The translations under genes were made by a program, and so were the position numbers. Of a DNA stretch of 5,077 nt, positions 1 to 5,077 are shown in pieces. The DNA is taken from the NCBI GenBank assembly GCA_947457745.1, contig CANGWT010000128.1, forward strand, positions 1 through 5,077, read 5' to 3'. Below the pieces are notes generated by a model. The model searched no databases, was not told the DNA's origin, and saw only the letters and a list, made by a program, of their open reading frames with translations. Numbering within the stretch: the first letter of the stretch is position 1; the number at the start of each line of letters is the position of its first letter. The stretch comes from Burkholderiaceae bacterium. Lineage in GTDB: Bacteria; Pseudomonadota; Gammaproteobacteria; Burkholderiales; Burkholderiaceae.

Positions 1-11
1 AAGTAGTCCAA

Positions 12-87
12 GTCCCCATCGTCTAGAGGCCTAGGACATCACCCTTTCACGGTGAGTACGGGGGTTCGAATCCCCCTGGGGACGCCA
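12..87 (+). tRNA. tRNA-Glu (anticodon TTC)
   Basis: This is a complete 76-nt tRNA including an encoded 3' CCA. The acceptor stem pairs GTCCCCA (12-18) with TGGGGAC (77-83), followed by discriminator G84 and CCA at 85-87. The anticodon stem TCACC (39-43) pairs with GGTGA (51-55) around the seven-base loop CTTTCAC, which places anticodon TTC at 46-48. The T arm has GGGGG TTCGAAT CCCCC. It decodes GAA and GAG. It is the first of two tRNAs in the same orientation, 57 nt apart and probably co-transcribed. The promoter would lie before the window start. Confidence 0.97.
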
Positions 88-144
88 AAATTTTTGGCTA
101 GTTGTGAGTAGTAAGCAGTGACACAAGTAGCATTCGATGTAATT

Positions 145-221
145 GGAGCGGTAGTTCAGTTGGTTAGAATATCGGCCTGTCACGCCGAGGGTCGCGGGTT
201 CGAGTCCCGTCCGCTCCGCCA
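145..221 (+). tRNA. tRNA-Asp (anticodon GTC)
   Basis: This is a complete 77-nt tRNA with an encoded CCA. The acceptor stem pairs GGAGCGG (145-151) with CCGCTCC (211-217); the discriminator is G218 and CCA is 219-221. The anticodon stem TCGGC (172-176) pairs with GCCGA (184-188) around loop CTGTCAC, giving anticodon GTC at 179-181. The T arm carries GGTTCGAGTCCC. It decodes GAU and GAC. It sits directly before a strong terminator and so closes the tRNA transcription unit. Confidence 0.97.
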
Positions 222-230
222 AGTCAGTTT

Positions 231-259
231 AAAAAGCCCCTGCAAAAGGGGCTTTTTTT
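231..259 (+). terminator. Intrinsic terminator of the tRNA unit, probably bidirectional
   Basis: AAAAAGCCCC (231-240) pairs perfectly with GGGGCTTTTT (248-257) across a seven-base loop, with seven T's at 253-259. It lies 9 nt after tRNA-Asp and fits a Rho-independent terminator for the + strand. Read on the minus strand, the same hairpin is followed by five T's and begins about 18 nt past the stop codon of the M48 peptidase gene, so it probably ends that convergent unit too. Confidence 0.9.
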
Positions 260-277
260 ATTTGAACCGAATCTTCC

Positions 278-1102
278 TTAAAGCTTTTTCGTGGGCGGTG
301 GTTTTGGTGCCACTTTGTACAGAGGCTCAACCGCCGGCATTAGCGCGGTTAGTTGCTCGATTCGGGTTTCACCAGAAGGATGGGTGGATAAGAATTCTGG
401 AGAGCTCTTACCTTTTGTTGCCTTCAACATTTTTTGCCAGACACTAATTGCGCCCATGGGGTTATATCCCGCTCTTGCTGCCAGCTCTAGTCCAATTGCA
501 TCCGCTTCCGATTCATTCTCTCGTGAGTTTGGCAAAATAATTGCATATTGGGCTACCTGGTTAGCAGCGCTTACAGCCGAGCCGTAGGGGCCGGCTGCGA
601 CCATCGCAATATTCACCAATACATTTTGTGCGGTCGCTTGGGATACGCGTTCCCGGCCGTGCTCTCTTAGGGCATGAGCAATTTCATGGCCCATAATGGC
701 TGCAATTTCATCATCATTTAAATTCAGCTGCTCAATAATTCCGGTGTAGAAAGTAATCTTTCCGCCGGGTGCACAAGTAGCATTCAGTATGGGAGCATCG
801 ATTAGGGTTAGCCGCCAATCCCATTGCTTGGTGTCATCTCGGAATACTTCGGTCTGCGGGATTAATCTGTTTGCAATGAACTTCAATCGATCATAGGTAG
901 GGCCAGAGGTGATCAGTATATTTTTCTCTTTTGCCTTTTGATTCTGCTCGTTATAACTCACCGCAGAAATGCGATTGACTTCTTCAGAAGAAGCCATCAT
1001 GAATTGGGATCGATTAACACCAACCGCTCCTGAGCGCGTAGTGTTGGCGCATGCCGAGAGTAAAGTAACCAGCGCAAGGATCCAAAAGGTGCGAATGCTC
1101 AA
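278..1102 (-). CDS. M48-family zinc metalloprotease, predicted outer-membrane lipoprotein (LoiP/YcaL/Oma1-like)
   Basis: The 274-aa protein begins with a short basic and hydrophobic lipoprotein signal ending in the lipobox LSAC (residues 15-18). Cys18 should be lipidated, and Ala19 at +2 is not an inner-membrane retention residue, so it should face the periplasm from the outer membrane. The metalloprotease core has HEIAH at 139-143 (zinc ligands His139 and His143, catalytic Glu140) and ESEAD at 197-201, whose Glu197 is the expected third zinc ligand. A conserved STHP stretch (239-242) puts His241 where the related protease BepA has its regulatory histidine. There are no TPR repeats, so the size and single domain resemble E. 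coli LoiP and YcaL more than BepA. Family members degrade or process misfolded envelope proteins; the substrate here is unknown. The start is TTG (1102-1100), with AAGGA 6 nt upstream. An in-frame TAA at 1118-1120 rules out a longer start, and the next Met codons fall after the lipobox. It lies 39 nt after the exported-protein gene and is probably co-transcribed with it. Confidence 0.92.
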   Translation of the reverse strand: MSIRTFWILALVTLLSACANTTRSGAVGVNRSQFMMASSEEVNRISAVSYNEQNQKAKEKNILITSGPTYDRLKFIANRLIPQTEVFRDDTKQWDWRLTLIDAPILNATCAPGGKITFYTGIIEQLNLNDDEIAAIMGHEIAHALREHGRERVSQATAQNVLVNIAMVAAGPYGSAVSAANQVAQYAIILPNSRENESEADAIGLELAARAGYNPMGAISVWQKMLKATKGKSSPEFLSTHPSGETRIEQLTALMPAVEPLYKVAPKPPPTKKL

Positions 1103-1108
1103 ATTAAA

Positions 1109-1113
1109 TCCTT
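1109..1113 (-). promoter_or_regulatory. Shine-Dalgarno that fixes the TTG start of the M48 gene
   Basis: Read on the minus strand, AAGGA lies 6 nt before the TTG codon at 1102-1100. Together with the in-frame stop TAA at 1118-1120 it leaves TTG as the only start that keeps the lipoprotein signal. Use of TTG suggests modest translation compared with the upstream gene, which has an ATG. Confidence 0.75.
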
Positions 1114-1141
1114 GCTGTTAATACGTACTCTTTCTTGTAAA

Positions 1142-1738
1142 TTATTTCTTCTTTGGAGGCGTAATCGATGCGGCCATTGCATCAAAGTAAATAACTCGAA
1201 CCTGCTCACCAACATTGACATCCGCTAATAGCTTGGGATTCTTAACGGTAACAATAGTGACCTTACCACTTGGGCCTTTAACTGAGACTAGTTTCTTGGC
1301 GCGATCTACGGCTACGATGTCAGCAATAATAGTCGTGGTGTTTGTAATGGTGCGAGTTGGTTTTTCGCCTGGCTTAGAAGCTAGTTCCGATGAAGTCTCC
1401 ACTTTGCTGCGAATACCATCGCTTTTGGTCTTAATCAATTCAATTGCAACGGCAAGTTCATAAGTTACATTTAGTCTGTCACCGACTTTTATCTGATCAA
1501 AGTTCTTAATCTCAGGGCCGGCAATAAACTTAGATTCACCTTCATTATTTTTAAAGAAGATCGTGCGTGTTTGCTTATCAATCTTCGCAACAGTACCCTC
1601 ATACAATTGGAAAATATTATCAGTAAAAGCTGCATCCACTACTACGGCATTGGCAGCAGGTGCTTGCGCCATTACTAATGCTGGGCCAGCTAACAATGTT
1701 GCGGCTACGAGAGTGATTTGGGCAATTTTAATTTTCAT
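1142..1738 (-). CDS. Exported protein of unknown function with two tandem beta-rich domains
   Basis: I do not recognise a named family for this 198-aa protein. It starts with a typical Sec signal peptide: MKIKIAQ, a hydrophobic core, then a probable cleavage site after Ala24 (VMA before QAPAAN), so the mature protein should be periplasmic. Two similar segments follow, about residues 49-102 and 139-192. Each has the order G/A-x-V/I-x-x-[IV]-D, a strand, a turn with G, a second strand, then K-V-G-D or N-V-G-E and a final V-x-Y/V-I-Y strand. They are joined by a Thr/Ser/Lys-rich linker (about 105-137), and the C-terminus is a lysine tail (PPKKK). The pattern resembles small beta-barrel domains such as the DUF5666 type, but that is a visual impression. 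The ATG has AAGGA 5 nt upstream. It is the first gene of a probable two-gene unit with the M48 lipoprotein, which suggests an envelope role without naming one. Confidence 0.85.
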   Translation of the reverse strand: MKIKIAQITLVAATLLAGPALVMAQAPAANAVVVDAAFTDNIFQLYEGTVAKIDKQTRTIFFKNNEGESKFIAGPEIKNFDQIKVGDRLNVTYELAVAIELIKTKSDGIRSKVETSSELASKPGEKPTRTITNTTTIIADIVAVDRAKKLVSVKGPSGKVTIVTVKNPKLLADVNVGEQVRVIYFDAMAASITPPKKK

Positions 1739-1755
1739 AACTTTCCTTAATATTG

Positions 1756-1785
1756 AGTATCTTTAGCGATATTAGCGTATTTCAA
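1756..1785 (-). promoter_or_regulatory. Candidate sigma-70 promoter of the exported-protein / M48 unit
   Basis: On the minus strand, TTGAAA (1785-1780, five of six to consensus) lies 18 bp before GATACT (1761-1756, four of six). Transcription would start near 1749, giving a leader of about 11 nt that just holds the AAGGA ribosome binding site. This is a by-eye match; a second AT-rich -10-like element (TAATAT) lies inside the spacer but has no -35 at the right distance. Confidence 0.4.
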
Positions 1786-1789
1786 TTGC

Positions 1790-1872
1790 AAGATTCTGTT
1801 GGCAAGCCCACAGATGAGTAGGGCAGTAGTTCAGTAGGAGGGACTCGATACTGTGTGCCAACAGAATGACTT
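1790..1872. repeat. Long imperfect inverted repeat, function unknown
   Basis: ATTCTGTTGGCA (1793-1804) is the exact reverse complement of TGCCAACAGAAT (1856-1867). Pairing continues outward as AAG/CTT (1790-1792 with 1870-1872, across a 2-nt bulge) and inward as CACAG/CTGTG (1809-1813 with 1851-1855, across a 4-nt bulge) and GAGT/ACTC (1816-1819 with 1843-1846). The loop of about 23 nt is purine-rich. No T-run follows on either strand, so this is not a standard intrinsic terminator. It lies between the lysR stop and the promoter of the next minus-strand gene. It could be a Rho-independent-like 3' end, a small palindromic or MITE-like element, or a structured RNA. The pairing is seen directly; the function is not known. 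Confidence 0.7.
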
Positions 1873-1886
1873 GGTAACACTTGAGC

Positions 1887-2792
1887 TTAAAGTCGCTCCC
1901 ACCAGTTGCCAGAAAAGTGGCATTGCAACCAGTCGATGCACTGACTGACCTTGCCTGGAACCAAACGAGGTGACGAAAATACAGCGTGAATTTCCTGGGA
2001 GGGCAGGGTCCAATCAGTCAATATCGGCTGTAAGGTACCCTTATTAATAGAGTGATAAGCAACGTACCAAGGAATAGTGGCTAAACCCATGTTCCCGATG
2101 GTTGCGGCCAGCAAAGCAGATAAGTTATTGGAGTACAGCGGACCTTTGACAGGTATTGAGATGGTCTCACCGTCACCTCCACTAAAGTGCCAGCGGTGAT
2201 TGTCTTGAACTGAGCTATAGATTAAGGCCAGGTGTACTGACAAATCCTCTGGATGATTCGGAGTGCCGTGCTGCTTTAAGTAATCTGGACTAGCTACTAA
2301 GACCCATGGATTTAAGCCTAAATAGCGTGAGCCCAAAGAGGAGTCTGCGAGGCGACCCATACGGATCGCAAGATCAACGCCACTTTCAACCAAATTGACA
2401 TATTGGTCCTCAAGACTGAGATGCACCTCTAGTTTTGGGTTTTGACTCATAAATTGAAGTACAAGTGGGGTCAAAATACGACGCCCAAAGGCAACTGATG
2501 AGCTAATGGTTAATTTACCCTGCATTTCTCCTTGTAGTAGGGCGGCTAGATTGTCTGCTTCCTCAAGCTCTCTTGAAATGATCTTGCATTTTTCATAGTA
2601 GATCTCGCCAATTTCTGTTGGCGTAACCCCTCTTGTGCTGCGATGCAATAAAAGTGAGCCAAGGCGCTTTTCTAAAAAGGCAATATGTTTGGTTGCAGTA
2701 GGCTGCGTAATGCCGAGGCTGGCTGCAGCCTTACTAAATGAGCCGGTTTCTACGACTCGGACAAAAAGGGCTATTCCCTGAATACGATCCAT
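1887..2792 (-). CDS. LysR-family transcriptional regulator (CrgA-type), likely regulator of gcl-hyi
   Basis: At 301 aa this has the full length of the LysR family. The N-terminal winged helix-turn-helix (about residues 1-60) includes the pattern FVRVVETGSFSKAAASLGI, then TQPTATKHIAFLEKRLG as the recognition region, and RSTRGVTPTEIG in the wing. A linker helix (about 62-90) leads into the two-lobed effector-binding domain (about 92-295), with typical phrases such as VDLAIRMG (139-146) and an LVASPDYL stretch (165-172). The start MDRIQGIALFVRVVE and the domain style match the CrgA/DsdC-like group. It is transcribed away from gcl with 128 bp between the two start codons, the classic arrangement for a LysR protein that controls its neighbour and itself. 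The likely effector is glyoxylate or a related metabolite, but that is inference. The ATG lacks a clear Shine-Dalgarno. Confidence 0.93.
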   Translation of the reverse strand: MDRIQGIALFVRVVETGSFSKAAASLGITQPTATKHIAFLEKRLGSLLLHRSTRGVTPTEIGEIYYEKCKIISRELEEADNLAALLQGEMQGKLTISSSVAFGRRILTPLVLQFMSQNPKLEVHLSLEDQYVNLVESGVDLAIRMGRLADSSLGSRYLGLNPWVLVASPDYLKQHGTPNHPEDLSVHLALIYSSVQDNHRWHFSGGDGETISIPVKGPLYSNNLSALLAATIGNMGLATIPWYVAYHSINKGTLQPILTDWTLPSQEIHAVFSSPRLVPGKVSQCIDWLQCHFSGNWWERL

Positions 2793-2798
2793 TTATGA

Positions 2799-2828
2799 AT
2801 TCTAACTGGATTTTGTTCTGGTATTCCA
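2799..2828 (-). promoter_or_regulatory. Weak candidate lysR promoter overlapping the operator
   Basis: On the minus strand, TAGAAT (2804-2799) could serve as a -10 (five of six), with only a poor -35, TGGAAT, 18 bp upstream inside the dyad at 2822-2838. Transcription would start at or within a base or two of the ATG, giving a leaderless or nearly leaderless message, which would fit the missing Shine-Dalgarno. Overlap with the operator would allow autorepression. Confidence 0.3.
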
Positions 2829-2838
2829 TTTTGGAATA
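2822..2838. promoter_or_regulatory. Probable LysR operator (T-N11-A dyad)
   Basis: TATTCCA TTT TGGAATA is a perfect 7-3-7 dyad. It contains TTCC-N5-GGAA, which is the LysR T-N11-A form (T2824, A2836). It lies in the lysR/gcl intergenic region and covers the place where a -35 for gcl would fall. A weaker, imperfect match (TTC-N6-GAT, 2800-2811) lies about two helical turns to the lysR side and could be part of a two-site arrangement. Sequence pattern and position both support an operator; binding is inferred. Confidence 0.65.
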
Positions 2839-2843
2839 GCTCA

Positions 2844-2849
2844 TATGAT
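2844..2849 (+). promoter_or_regulatory. Candidate -10 element of the gcl-hyi promoter
   Basis: TATGAT matches the -10 consensus in five of six positions. No recognisable -35 is present 16-18 bp upstream; that space is occupied by the dyad at 2822-2838. A -10 without a -35 next to a LysR site is typical of an activator-dependent promoter. Transcription would start near 2856, giving a leader of about 65 nt before the gcl ATG. Confidence 0.4.
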
Positions 2850-2920
2850 GGCAAGTGGCATTCTCATTTCACCCTGAAGAGTTGATGATGTATCCATTCT
2901 TAAACAGCAAGGGAAACATC

Positions 2921-4711
2921 ATGGCCAAAATGAAAGCCGCAATGGCAGCAGTTCTTGTAATGGAAAAAGAGGGTATCACCACTGCCTTTGGTGTTCCTGG
3001 AGCTGCTATTAATCCACTCTACGCACAGCTGCGTGAACGTCAGTCAATTACTCACATCCTAGCCCGACATGTTGAAGGTGCTTCACACATGGCTGAAGGT
3101 TATACAAGAGCTAAAGCAGGCAATATTGGTGTTTGTATCGGCACTTCCGGCCCAGCTGGTACGGACATGATTACAGGACTATATTCCGCAAGCGCTGACT
3201 CTATTCCTATCCTATGCATTACTGGACAAGCTCCACGTGCCCGTCTTTATAAAGAAGATTTTCAGGCTGTTGATATCGAGACGATATCCAAGCCAGTTAC
3301 AAAGATGTCTGTAACGGTTCGTGAACCTGGCTTAGTGCCACGGGTTTTCCAACAGGCATTTCATGTCATGCGTTCAGGCCGCCCTGGTCCAGTATTAATT
3401 GATTTGCCGATTGATGTTCAATTGGCTGAAATTGAATTTGATATTGATACGTATGAGCCACTGCCGGTATACAAGCCAGCAGCAAGCCGCAAGCAGATCG
3501 AAAAAGCGCTTGAAATGTTAATGTCGGCCAAAAAGCCATTGATTGTTGCCGGCGGTGGAATTATTAATGCTGATGCAGATGCGCTGTTAGTTGAGTTTGC
3601 AGAATTGACTGGCATTCCAGTGATTCCAACCCTCATGGGCTGGGGCACTATTCCGGATGATCATCCACTCATGGCCGGTATGGTTGGCCTTCAAACCTCG
3701 CATCGCTATGGCAATGCCACTATGCTAGCCAGCGATCTTGTTCTGGGTATCGGTAACCGCTGGGCTAACCGTCATACAGGATCAATCGATGTGTATTGCA
3801 AAGATCGCAAGTTTATTCATGTCGATATTGAGCCAACCCAAATTGGTCGTGTGTTTAATCCTGACTACGGTATCGTTTCAGATGCAAAAGCGGCGCTAGA
3901 GCTATTTGTTGAAGTTGCCAAAGAATGGAAGGCAAAAGGCAAACTCACTAACTATAGTGAGTGGGTTGAGCGATGCCAGGAGCGTAAGAGCTTGATGCAC
4001 CGTAAAACCAACTTTGATAATGTACCTATCAAGCCACAACGTGTCTATCAAGAGATGAATTCTGTATTCGGTCGCGATACTGTTTATGTATCTACTATTG
4101 GCCTATCGCAAATTGCTGGCGGACAATTTTTACATGTGTATGGTGCTCGTCAATGGATCAACTGCGGTCAAGCAGGACCCCTAGGCTGGACAATTCCAGC
4201 GGCATTAGGTGCATTGGCCTCCGATACAACGAAGACTGTAGTTGGACTTGCAGGTGATTACGACTTCCAATTCTTGATTGAGGAATTAGCAGTTGGCGCA
4301 CAATTTAACTTGCCATTAATCATGGTCTTGGTGAATAACAGTTACCTAGGCTTAATCCGCCAAGCGCAGCGTGGTTTTGAGATGGATTATTGCGTACAAC
4401 TGGCTTTTGACAATATCAACGTGGACGATCAAAACCTGAAGGGTTACGGAGTTGATCACGTTCAAGTAGTTGAAGGGCTTGGTTGCAAAGCTATCAGGGT
4501 CTCGGATCCAAATAAAATTAGTGCTGCATTGATTGAGGCGCAAAAGATGGCCAAGGAACATCGCGTTCCGGTGGTAGTGGAGATCATTTTAGAAAAAATC
4601 ACCAACATTGCTATGGGTACCGAAATTAATAATGTGAATGAATTTGAAGATATCGATTGCCGTCATCCTGCTGGAACAGAAGGATTGGTAGCCGCCGGTC
4701 TCCTAGAGTAA
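2921..4711 (+). CDS. gcl: Glyoxylate carboligase (tartronate-semialdehyde synthase, EC 4.1.1.47)
   Basis: Gcl is a cytoplasmic ThDP enzyme that joins two glyoxylates into tartronate semialdehyde and CO2; the family also binds FAD, which has no redox role. The 596-aa protein aligns with E. coli Gcl (593 aa, from memory) along nearly its whole length. The N-terminal Pyr domain (about 1-165) has AFGVPGAAINP (22-32), ARHVEGASHMAEGYTRA (48-64) and SADSIPILCITGQAPRAR (91-108). The central domain (about 190-345) has VAGGGIINAD and IPTLMGWG. The C-terminal PP domain (about 370-565) has NCGQAGPLGWTIPAALG (414-430) and the ThDP/Mg motif GDYDF (445-449) to NN (472-473). Val51 replaces the usual catalytic Glu of ThDP enzymes, the hallmark of Gcl. 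The frame stays open back to a GTG at 2855, but ATG 2921 has AAGGGA at 2909-2914, 6 nt upstream, and matches the E. coli N-terminus MAKM. The C-terminal 25 residues diverge from E. coli. hyi follows after 62 nt, probably in the same operon. Confidence 0.98.
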   Translation: MAKMKAAMAAVLVMEKEGITTAFGVPGAAINPLYAQLRERQSITHILARHVEGASHMAEGYTRAKAGNIGVCIGTSGPAGTDMITGLYSASADSIPILCITGQAPRARLYKEDFQAVDIETISKPVTKMSVTVREPGLVPRVFQQAFHVMRSGRPGPVLIDLPIDVQLAEIEFDIDTYEPLPVYKPAASRKQIEKALEMLMSAKKPLIVAGGGIINADADALLVEFAELTGIPVIPTLMGWGTIPDDHPLMAGMVGLQTSHRYGNATMLASDLVLGIGNRWANRHTGSIDVYCKDRKFIHVDIEPTQIGRVFNPDYGIVSDAKAALELFVEVAKEWKAKGKLTNYSEWVERCQERKSLMHRKTNFDNVPIKPQRVYQEMNSVFGRDTVYVSTIGLSQIAGGQFLHVYGARQWINCGQAGPLGWTIPAALGALASDTTKTVVGLAGDYDFQFLIEELAVGAQFNLPLIMVLVNNSYLGLIRQAQRGFEMDYCVQLAFDNINVDDQNLKGYGVDHVQVVEGLGCKAIRVSDPNKISAALIEAQKMAKEHRVPVVVEIILEKITNIAMGTEINNVNEFEDIDCRHPAGTEGLVAAGLLE

Positions 4712-4773
4712 TTGATTCATTGCCTTGAATTTACCCATGTATCATCCAGTTTGATTGTTATTAAGGAATAGGA

Positions 4774-5077
4774 ATGCCCAAGTTTGCAGCCAACCTCACA
4801 ATGTTGTTTAACGAAAAACCATTTTTAGAGCGTTTTGCGCTAGCCAAGATTGGAGGTTTTAAAGCAGTTGAGTTTCTATTTCCTTATGCTTTTGAAGCTA
4901 GCGAAATCAAATCTGCTTTAGATAACAATGCCTTAAAGCTGGTATTGCACAACTTGCCAGCTGGAGATTGGGATGCAGGTGAGAGGGGTATCGCATGTCA
5001 CCCAGACCGTGTTGCTGAGTTTCGCTCTGGTGTTGCGAAGGCGATTGAGTACGCTAGTATTTTAGGCGTACCTCAAC
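4774..5077 (+). CDS. hyi: Hydroxypyruvate isomerase, 5' part, cut by the window edge (EC 5.3.1.22)
   Basis: The reading frame from ATG 4774 is open to the last base and gives 101 residues of a protein that is normally about 258 aa. It matches the N-terminus of E. coli Hyi closely: FAANLTMLF (4-12), GFKAVEFLFPY (28-38) and the strongly conserved LHNLPAGDWDAGERGIAC (58-75), followed by EFRSGVAKAIEYA (82-94). Hyi is a TIM-barrel sugar-phosphate-isomerase-like enzyme that interconverts hydroxypyruvate and tartronate semialdehyde, the Gcl product. The catalytic glutamates of the family lie further on, outside the window. AAGGA (4763-4767) is 6 nt before the ATG. No terminator or clear promoter is visible in the 62-nt gap after gcl, so it is probably read from the gcl promoter. 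Reductase (glxR) and glycerate kinase genes commonly come next. Confidence 0.96.
   Translation, partial: MPKFAANLTMLFNEKPFLERFALAKIGGFKAVEFLFPYAFEASEIKSALDNNALKLVLHNLPAGDWDAGERGIACHPDRVAEFRSGVAKAIEYASILGVPQ

Noticed and set aside
31..222. 63-residue open frame on the minus strand across both tRNAs
   Set aside because: It is antisense to two well-formed tRNAs; peptides such as GLEPATLGVTGRYSNQL are familiar false genes produced by reading tRNAs backwards.
118..447. 109-residue open frame on the plus strand
   Set aside because: It reads through tRNA-Asp and the terminator and then antisense to the M48 gene; the GRGFESRPLRQ stretch is the tRNA T arm translated.
1814..1860. tRNA remnant or tRNA-like RNA in the hairpin loop
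   Set aside because: A D-arm-like GTAGTTCAGT lies on the plus strand and a T-arm-like TATCGAGTCCC on the minus strand; they are on opposite strands and no acceptor or anticodon stem can be built.
1790..1872. Hairpin as an intrinsic terminator for lysR
   Set aside because: No T-run follows the stem on the minus strand (nor on the plus strand), and the stem is long with a large loop.
1853..1948. Short GTG-started frame (31 codons) after the AGGAGG at 1836-1841
   Set aside because: Spacing to the GTG is 11 nt, the frame runs antisense into the lysR 3' end, and there is no promoter or recognisable peptide.
3418..3648. 76-residue minus-strand frame inside gcl
   Set aside because: It is a shadow of the strongly conserved gcl coding frame with no start signal or recognisable domain.
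2921..4711. Acetolactate synthase large subunit
   Set aside because: Near full-length match to Gcl, Val51 in place of the catalytic Glu, and hyi next door all point to glyoxylate carboligase.

Overview
The window looks like an ordinary stretch of chromosome from a betaproteobacterium. GC is moderate (judged by eye, roughly mid-40s percent) and genes are tightly packed. The M48 lipoprotein, the small exported protein and a CrgA-type LysR gene divergent from gcl-hyi together recall Burkholderiales with reduced genomes such as Polynucleobacter. That placement is an inference from protein flavour and base composition; no marker gene in the window fixes it. I found no phage, IS element, CRISPR array or defence locus.

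Layout. Positions 12-221 hold two tRNA genes on the + strand, tRNA-Glu(TTC) and tRNA-Asp(GTC), followed by a strong hairpin terminator (231-259). That terminator also lies just beyond the stop of the convergent minus-strand unit. The minus-strand unit (1738 to 278) has two genes: a small exported protein of unknown function with two copies of a beta-rich domain, then an M48-family zinc metalloprotease lipoprotein that starts at TTG. A non-coding gap of about 150 bp (1739-1886) follows; it holds a likely promoter for that unit and a long imperfect inverted repeat that I cannot assign. Next is a minus-strand LysR-type regulator (2792-1887), divergent from gcl (2921-4711) and hyi (4774 to the window edge).

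How the genes work together. Glyoxylate carboligase (Gcl) condenses two glyoxylates to tartronate semialdehyde and CO2. Hydroxypyruvate isomerase (Hyi) interconverts hydroxypyruvate and tartronate semialdehyde. Tartronate semialdehyde reductase, normally encoded nearby but not visible here, would then give D-glycerate for central metabolism. This is the glycerate pathway for glycolate, glyoxylate or allantoin carbon. The LysR protein is the obvious candidate regulator: a 7-3-7 perfect dyad with the LysR T-N11-A pattern lies in the short shared control region, at about the expected -35 of gcl. The M48 lipoprotein and its partner probably act in the cell envelope, with the protease in outer-membrane quality control; they have no visible link to glyoxylate metabolism.

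I see no clearly undescribed system. The items most worth a second look are the long inverted repeat at 1790-1872 with its period-8 loop, the duplicated domain of the small exported protein, and the compact LysR/gcl control region.
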